DNA of 64,000 bases from Uloborus plumipes (Eukaryota; Arthropoda; Arachnida; Araneae; Uloboridae). Where the stretch lies: the NCBI GenBank assembly GCA_038373865.1, contig JAXGGA010002943.1:1-64000 (forward strand). The letters run 5' to 3'. A model generated the notes under the pieces. That model saw nothing but the letters and a program-made list of their open reading frames with translations, made no database searches and had not been told where the DNA came from. Of the stretch, positions 58,591 through 64,000 are shown piece by piece (position 1 is the stretch's first letter; the number at the start of each line of letters is the position of its first letter). The translations under genes were made by a program, and so were the position numbers.

Positions 58591-60628
58591 TACAGTATTA
58601 GAATTCCATTTCTATCGACCACTTCCCCGTGTTATTCATCAGCAATTCGCTCCCAGAATCTCATGCAATTGGAATTCGAATCAGCGAAGGTGGTTTTCGC
58701 TCTCACCTGGCACCGATCCCACGCTGGTCAGGGGCAGTCCGCTGCTGTCCTCCGCAACGGATTCATGACTGCTGATTTATGGCCAACTGCACAGAATTCC
58801 CCAAATTCCATGAATAGTGGATGACTTCTGGAGATGAAGTGATGGGCCATTGGGTTTGGAGGAAGGAAAATATTTTCTTTCCATTTTTTGTGCTTCTTTT
58901 TGTAGTTTTTGCTGGTAAGTTGTGCTTTAATCTGGCACTTAAGCGGGTTAGGAAAGTTTTTAAATGCTCTTTAAAGCTGTTTCTGATATCGATACCCCAA
59001 AATTCGGAGAACTAAGTGGCTTTTGCATTTTTTCTGAAAATTAAGAATTTTTTTTTATTATTATTCCGCTCACTGTTTTGCCAAATCCTTCTGTCATTTC
59101 ATTCGCAACGTAAATAGTTTTGTCGTTTAATTTATATTGTTCAGCATCAAATTTGTTGAATTTTATGAATGATGGATTGATTCTGAAAATGAAGGATTTT
59201 ATTTTGTTGCTGATATGACGCAGCCAAAGGGCTTCGTTTCTGAGTAACAAAATAAAAAAAGGAAAATTTGACCAACGCTCAATATTCTTTTTATCAGTGC
59301 GCTGCAAAAGAAAAGGATTGCTAACTTTCTGAACAATAAGTCTACTTCCATAGACAAATAACAAAAGAATGCTCTTTTCTTGTGGTAGATCTAGCAATAA
59401 CCAATGAAGGCTAAAATTTTATAGATACTTTGGTTAAGCATAAAACATCGCCATAAATATAAACATAAATAAATAATAAGTAAACAAATAAATAAATAAA
59501 AACCATCGAAAGCAAAACATCGGTATCGATGCCGCACTATTAATGTGTGCACGTATTTAGGATTAGAAAAATCAGTTTTCGGGACATAAAGTTAAGTTTT
59601 TTGAGCTGAAAAACCACCAAAAAAAGTATTTTGTGGATCAATAAAATACACTTTTTATAACTATGGTAATTTGGAAGCAGTTGTAAGTAAATATATATCC
59701 TTTTTTTTTTCTTAATTTTGTGTTATAAATATGTTGCTTTTTTAAATAATCGTTTCCTGTTCAAGCAAATGCTTAAAGATTAATCTTCATTTGGATCAAA
59801 AATTAATTTTAGTTCAATAGTCATGCGTTTTTCTACTTGTTACGTCTTTCTTAAACATTATATTTACAATTAATTACTTACCGTCGAATACTCTGTTTTA
59901 ATTGTTGCAAAAAATAATCACTCGGTCTAAATTTGCAAAAAAAAATCAATTTTGAATTGCCCATTCCTAAAAACACATTTACTTTTGCTTCCTAATTTCC
60001 CGAATTGCCTTTTAAAAATTCGTATTCTTTTCCCATGAGAGCAAGAGCTTTACGATTCCAAACTTTTCAGCAAGCGCACTTTTAATTACTTAATGGTTTT
60101 CATATCACTTTGTAAAAATAATGTAAAAAATCGGACAACGCTTTTTACTTTTGCGGAAATGTCTATTGAAGAAAAGATGGGGAATAACAAATGTCATTAG
60201 TTAAATTAATAGTAATTTACCAAACGTGTGCGCACTTTAACTTTTATTATAGTAGGAAATGCGTTACAAAATATCAAAAAATAGAGGTTTTTTGGACTAT
60301 AAGCAACGAAAGTGAAAGGATATGTCGTTGCTGCTGCTGTTTATTTCTTGTAAAAACTATGAGTAAAAGAGTCCTGACATTCTTACAAGATATCTTTGTG
60401 CTGACGGGTTCTTCATTATGGATGAGGCAACATATTGCCATGCACGATATTAATAGTCCCTCATTTGTATCAGTATTAATTAGATATATATTGGAAGATA
60501 CATCAAAGAAGAAACGAACCTTTGTAATCTTTCCATCTACTACGAGGGACGATCAACAAATTTGTTTCTCCTATCAGTCCATGGATTACAGGAATGAAAT
60601 CAAAATTGTTTTTTTTTTTTTTTTTTTG

Positions 60629-60659
<31 letters not shown>

Positions 60660-62376
60660 ATTTGGCACTTAGATCAATGTACAGGAGATTACAGGCGTTC
60701 TGCCTAAGCACTCCCGAAGCAATTCCATTGTCATTGTCAGAGTGAAAATTTAATTTCTTTCGAAGAAAAAGTTTCGTTATTGGATTTTTATCAGTATCAG
60801 CTACAAGTTGATCAGTTAGTAACGAGTTGAAAAGAATTGTTGATTTCCAGAAAACTGTTTGGCGAGTCAAGTCCTAACTTAAAGGGTTAGATTTGATGCA
60901 TCGGCAGATTTTTTGCGCAATCTAATTAAGTTGACTTTTTTTGTTAATTTTTCAATGAATATGTGGAACTATAGCGTTTCTGAGCGCATTGTCACTGCTG
61001 TAACGTATTAATCGAACAACAGCCTATTTCTAACTCAAAGAGAGTTTGCTACTGCGTTTAACTTAGAGAAAATATGTCCGAGTGTGTCGACACTCAATCA
61101 TTTGATTTGAAAGTTCGCTGAAAAGACTCGTTACGGAAAGAATTAAAACCTCTGCACTCTTCAGCGAGTGATGTAGAATTTCGCAACTCGTTTATGCCAC
61201 CTTATAGCTACAGATATGGAAGACGCATCGAACATGTATTGAAAAAATTCCCGTGCACTGTATTTTGTGTTTTAAAATTTAAATACATTTTTTTAGAGCA
61301 GTAGTTCTCGAGAAATTAACTTTCAACATCAGCTCGAGCTCGACTGGTCACTGTCACCCTGGACATAAGGAAGACACACCAAAAAAGTACTAAACCTTCA
61401 AAAAACTTTTTATCTAAGAGACAGATGTAGGCTCTGTAGGTTTTTTCCTAGAGTCCATGGATCATTTTGGAATAATGTACTATTTTTTAATACTCGTAAT
61501 AATCTCTTTCTAAAAGTTTTTTTAAAAAATCCGTGGCGAGTTTTTAATCTACATTTTACTCACAGTAAAAACTATTACTCGCTCTAAGTGAGTATGAAGA
61601 ACAGGATTTGTCGAAACTAACGCCATGAGCTTTTGATCACGCTAGGATATACTCGTTCTTGTTGCAACACAAGAGTTCACAACAACTGTACCCCATTAAT
61701 AACATTTATTCTCTTAAAATGTTTCCCCTTTTCAAATAACACCAGTCTTTACCCTCACAGATCTCAAGTGTATGACAGACCGCCGTTGATCTCCCCCATA
61801 TGTTTTTAAACATTCCACTCAATTCTCGTCTGCTGCCCTTTGAACCTCCACCCCTCCCGCAAAGTCCTAAAGAAAAGAGGGAATGGTGGGCGCTAAAGTC
61901 CTATTTATTCTATGGAGAAGGTGGCTCCCCCGAGAGTGACATTGATCAGTTATCTTGCTGATAGAGTCCTACGGTGAGGCGTTGGCATTTACGTGTTCAT
62001 TCCCATTCTGGGGGATCTTCAGGGACATGAATCATATCACCCCCCCCCTTTCCTGCAGAAATGGGGCGGAGACTATGGTGGTGATATATGTTTTGATAAA
62101 TAGATAAATATGCACTAGGAGGGATTTTTTCCATCACTAGCTTTGTTTTTCGAACTTTTTACTAAAAAAAAGACTTGGTTGGAGAGGATGTTAATAACAT
62201 TTGGTTAAATTAAGTTTTCTAAAAGCAACATGTGTGTGTGGAAATTTCTATTGAAGCATTTCACATGAAAAGTTAATTTTTTATAGTTAAAATATCACCA
62301 GTAAAATATTGTTTGATGTAAAATCTCTAAAAGTTTCTGTAGTAACTACTTCATTAAAAAATCTCATGATAACCAA
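58591..62376. other. Mostly unassigned AT-rich DNA
   Basis: No supported gene. A GC-richer block at about 58600-58850 is discussed as a possible exon in the findings. A poly-T run of about 50 bp with one G lies at 60608-60658 and creates an artefactual Phe-rich frame. A C-run lies at 62041-62049. Confidence 0.5.
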
Positions 62377-62883
62377 CAAGGTCGTAGCCAGGACTCACGT
62401 TAGGGGGTTGCAAGCAGTGGCACCCCAATAGGAGGTCACTGTGACCTCCAAAAAGTTCTTATCCGATATAAATTGGCTGATGAGATTTGAAAACAGTGAG
62501 ACAGTATTGCAAGGTTGAACTTCTTTATTTTATTTATTAATTTTTCTTGTTTTTTAATTAATTAATTTATTTATTTTCGTGATGCCTCACGTCTCTTTTA
62601 GTAGACATAGAAAAGAATGCATTATTGTATTTTATTTATTTATTTTTTAATCATTCAGTAAAGTTCTGAGTTTCATTCGGTAAATTAAAAATTTTCTCCT
62701 CAAAAACAGGTAAGCTTACTATCATTTTCTGAAAAGTAATCAATACTAGATATAATAACGCAGTTTATATAAAGCTCCCAAAAATTTGCATAAAAGTCAA
62801 ATAAATAAAACGGGAGGTCACAGTGACCTCCCATTGGCTCTGATCTAAGGGGGTGCAGCTGCACCCCCCTAGCTACGTCCTTG
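62377..62883. mobile_element. hAT-like MITE, 507 bp
   Basis: Ends CAAGGTCGTAGCC and GGCT-like GCTACGTCCTTG are inverted. Both sides carry the 8-bp duplication ATAACCAA (62369-62376 and 62884-62891). A second inverted pair, GGAGGTCACTGTGACCTCC and its mirror, lies near each end. Non-coding. Confidence 0.9.
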
Positions 62884-62956
62884 ATAACCAACTCAGTTGC
62901 AATCGACTAATGTAAAGTTTTATACCAGTAACTCCCAGTTTTATTTTCTAAATGAT

Positions 62957-63347
62957 GATGTTATATATATCTCCCCAAAACAACAGCGTTGTACAAAAAT
63001 CCCCCGCCAAAAAAACCTTAAATACTGTCTTAAAAAGTTATGATATCGAGTTTTCCCGCCAAGTTTGTGCCAAACTACAACTAACGTGTATGGATAGTTC
63101 TTTCAAATTGTTTTCAGTTTTGCCACGCGGGAAGCTATGTCTTGTGAGGTGGTTGCTTAATGAGTAAAAACTTGCCGCCTGGCAGGACTGAAAACAATTT
63201 AAAAGAACTATCCATACAGGTTAGTTGTAGTTTGGCACAAACTTGGCGGGAAAACTCGATATCATAACTTTTTAAGGCTGAGTATTTAAGGTTTTCTTGG
63301 CGGGGGATTTTTTTACAACACTGTTGTTTTTGGGGAGATATCACATG
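62957..63347. mobile_element. Foldback MITE with about 170-bp arms
   Basis: The left arm (about 62965-63130) and right arm (about 63180-63347) are inverted copies, for example CGATATCATAACTTTTTAAG and its mirror, around a short spacer. Target duplication is not clear. The two opposing 71- and 73-codon frames are mirror images of the same repeat. Confidence 0.8.
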
Positions 63348-64000
63348 TTTTTGCATTAATATTATTTATTTGCCTGTTTTTTTTTTTCTCTTCAAAATTT
63401 ACTTTGCTTGTTTTTTTTTTTTTTTTCCCTTCAAAATTTTTTTTGGCGGTCCGACATATGTGGTTTTCTTGGCGGCATGCATTTGGTGCAAAAGTTCAAG
63501 GATCTTCTTCAGTCTAGGATAAATTTGAAATCAATCACAATGTATCACCCGAACCGACGCAAAACAAAGCTAGTTGCTAACAATAATACGATTAAATTAA
63601 AAGTTTAAAAAAAAAACCTCAACCCTTACTGCCGATCTCATATTAAAATGAACTAAATTGAAGATCCCTTTTAAAAGATTTATGCAATAAAATCAATTAC
63701 AAATATTTTATTTGTTAACAAATAGAAACTGGCAACAGATGAAATTATAAATCATTGAGTTTTCTTTCCTCGTCGCCCAACAATGACAACAGTTTCCAAT
63801 CGCTTGAATAAATGCTCAGACGTTGAACAGAGCTAGTAGATAGAAATCGAACCAATTTTAAGCATTAATAACTCCGGCCTGCGATGACCCCGGGGGTAAA
63901 TTTTGGTGTACGTCCTCAATGTTTCATCGAGAATATTCATACCAAAAATCAACACTAAAGACCCCCGGGGAGAAAAGATACGGAAAATAAAAACGAGGGG
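63348..64000. other. AT-rich DNA, possible element end at the window edge
   Basis: No gene. CCCCGGGGGT at 63889 and CCCCCGGGG at 63962 face each other with partly mirrored sequence between. This may be the end of a foldback that continues past the window. Confidence 0.4.

Noticed and set aside
60191..60745. 184-codon open frame with a Phe-rich stretch
   Set aside because: The frame is extended by a 50-bp poly-T run. The rest shows no domain, and there is no splice or promoter context.

Overview
This window looks like repeat-rich, AT-rich nuclear DNA from an invertebrate animal, probably an arthropod. A spider or other arachnid is plausible, but that rests on my recollection of similar transposases and I cannot prove it here. 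I find no host protein-coding gene, no operon-like organisation, no rRNA and no intact tRNA gene. All recognisable coding DNA belongs to transposable elements: a CR1-like non-LTR retrotransposon, a mariner-like DD41D transposase, an intact Tc1-like DD36E transposase, and decayed fragments of three other element proteins. The rest is non-autonomous DNA transposons, large foldbacks, tandem repeats, microsatellites and unassigned AT-rich sequence.

Layout. Positions 1-1689 are unassigned. A composite occupies 1690-10598: a mariner-like element in a (TA)n tract, with a CR1-like retrotransposon (about 2181-5828) splitting the start of its transposase and a 3.1-kb foldback (7440-10526, about 1-kb arms) inside its right terminal repeat. 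Positions 10.6-19.8 kb hold tandem duplications, a tRNA-derived repeat and the first copy of a palindromic MITE family that recurs ten times up to 52.7 kb. A motif-array element lies at 19841-21131 and a non-LTR fragment at 21720-22270. A 96-bp satellite at 28.6-30.2 kb is split by a 994-bp element with a TA duplication. A 650-bp palindrome lies at 35406-36055. From 36.5 to 42.0 kb there is a three-level nest: a piggyBac-like MITE, a 5.0-kb motif-array element inside it, and a 3.0-kb foldback inside that. A related motif-array element at 45758-48632 carries an intact Tc1-like transposon at 46779-47996. The last 15 kb hold several MITEs (pogo/Tigger-like, piggyBac-like, hAT-like), two decayed transposase genes and unassigned sequence.

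The most unusual signal is a shared design. Four large non-autonomous elements have ends of the form RGYNATTCC (one end drifted) and 6-bp target duplications that begin with C. Two of them carry arrays of 14-bp imperfect palindromes in their flanks, with a different motif in each. Two other units, one with TA duplications and one forming the core of a foldback, carry arrays of related 15-bp motifs. These arrays could be transposase-binding iterons, but no encoding partner is present in the window.
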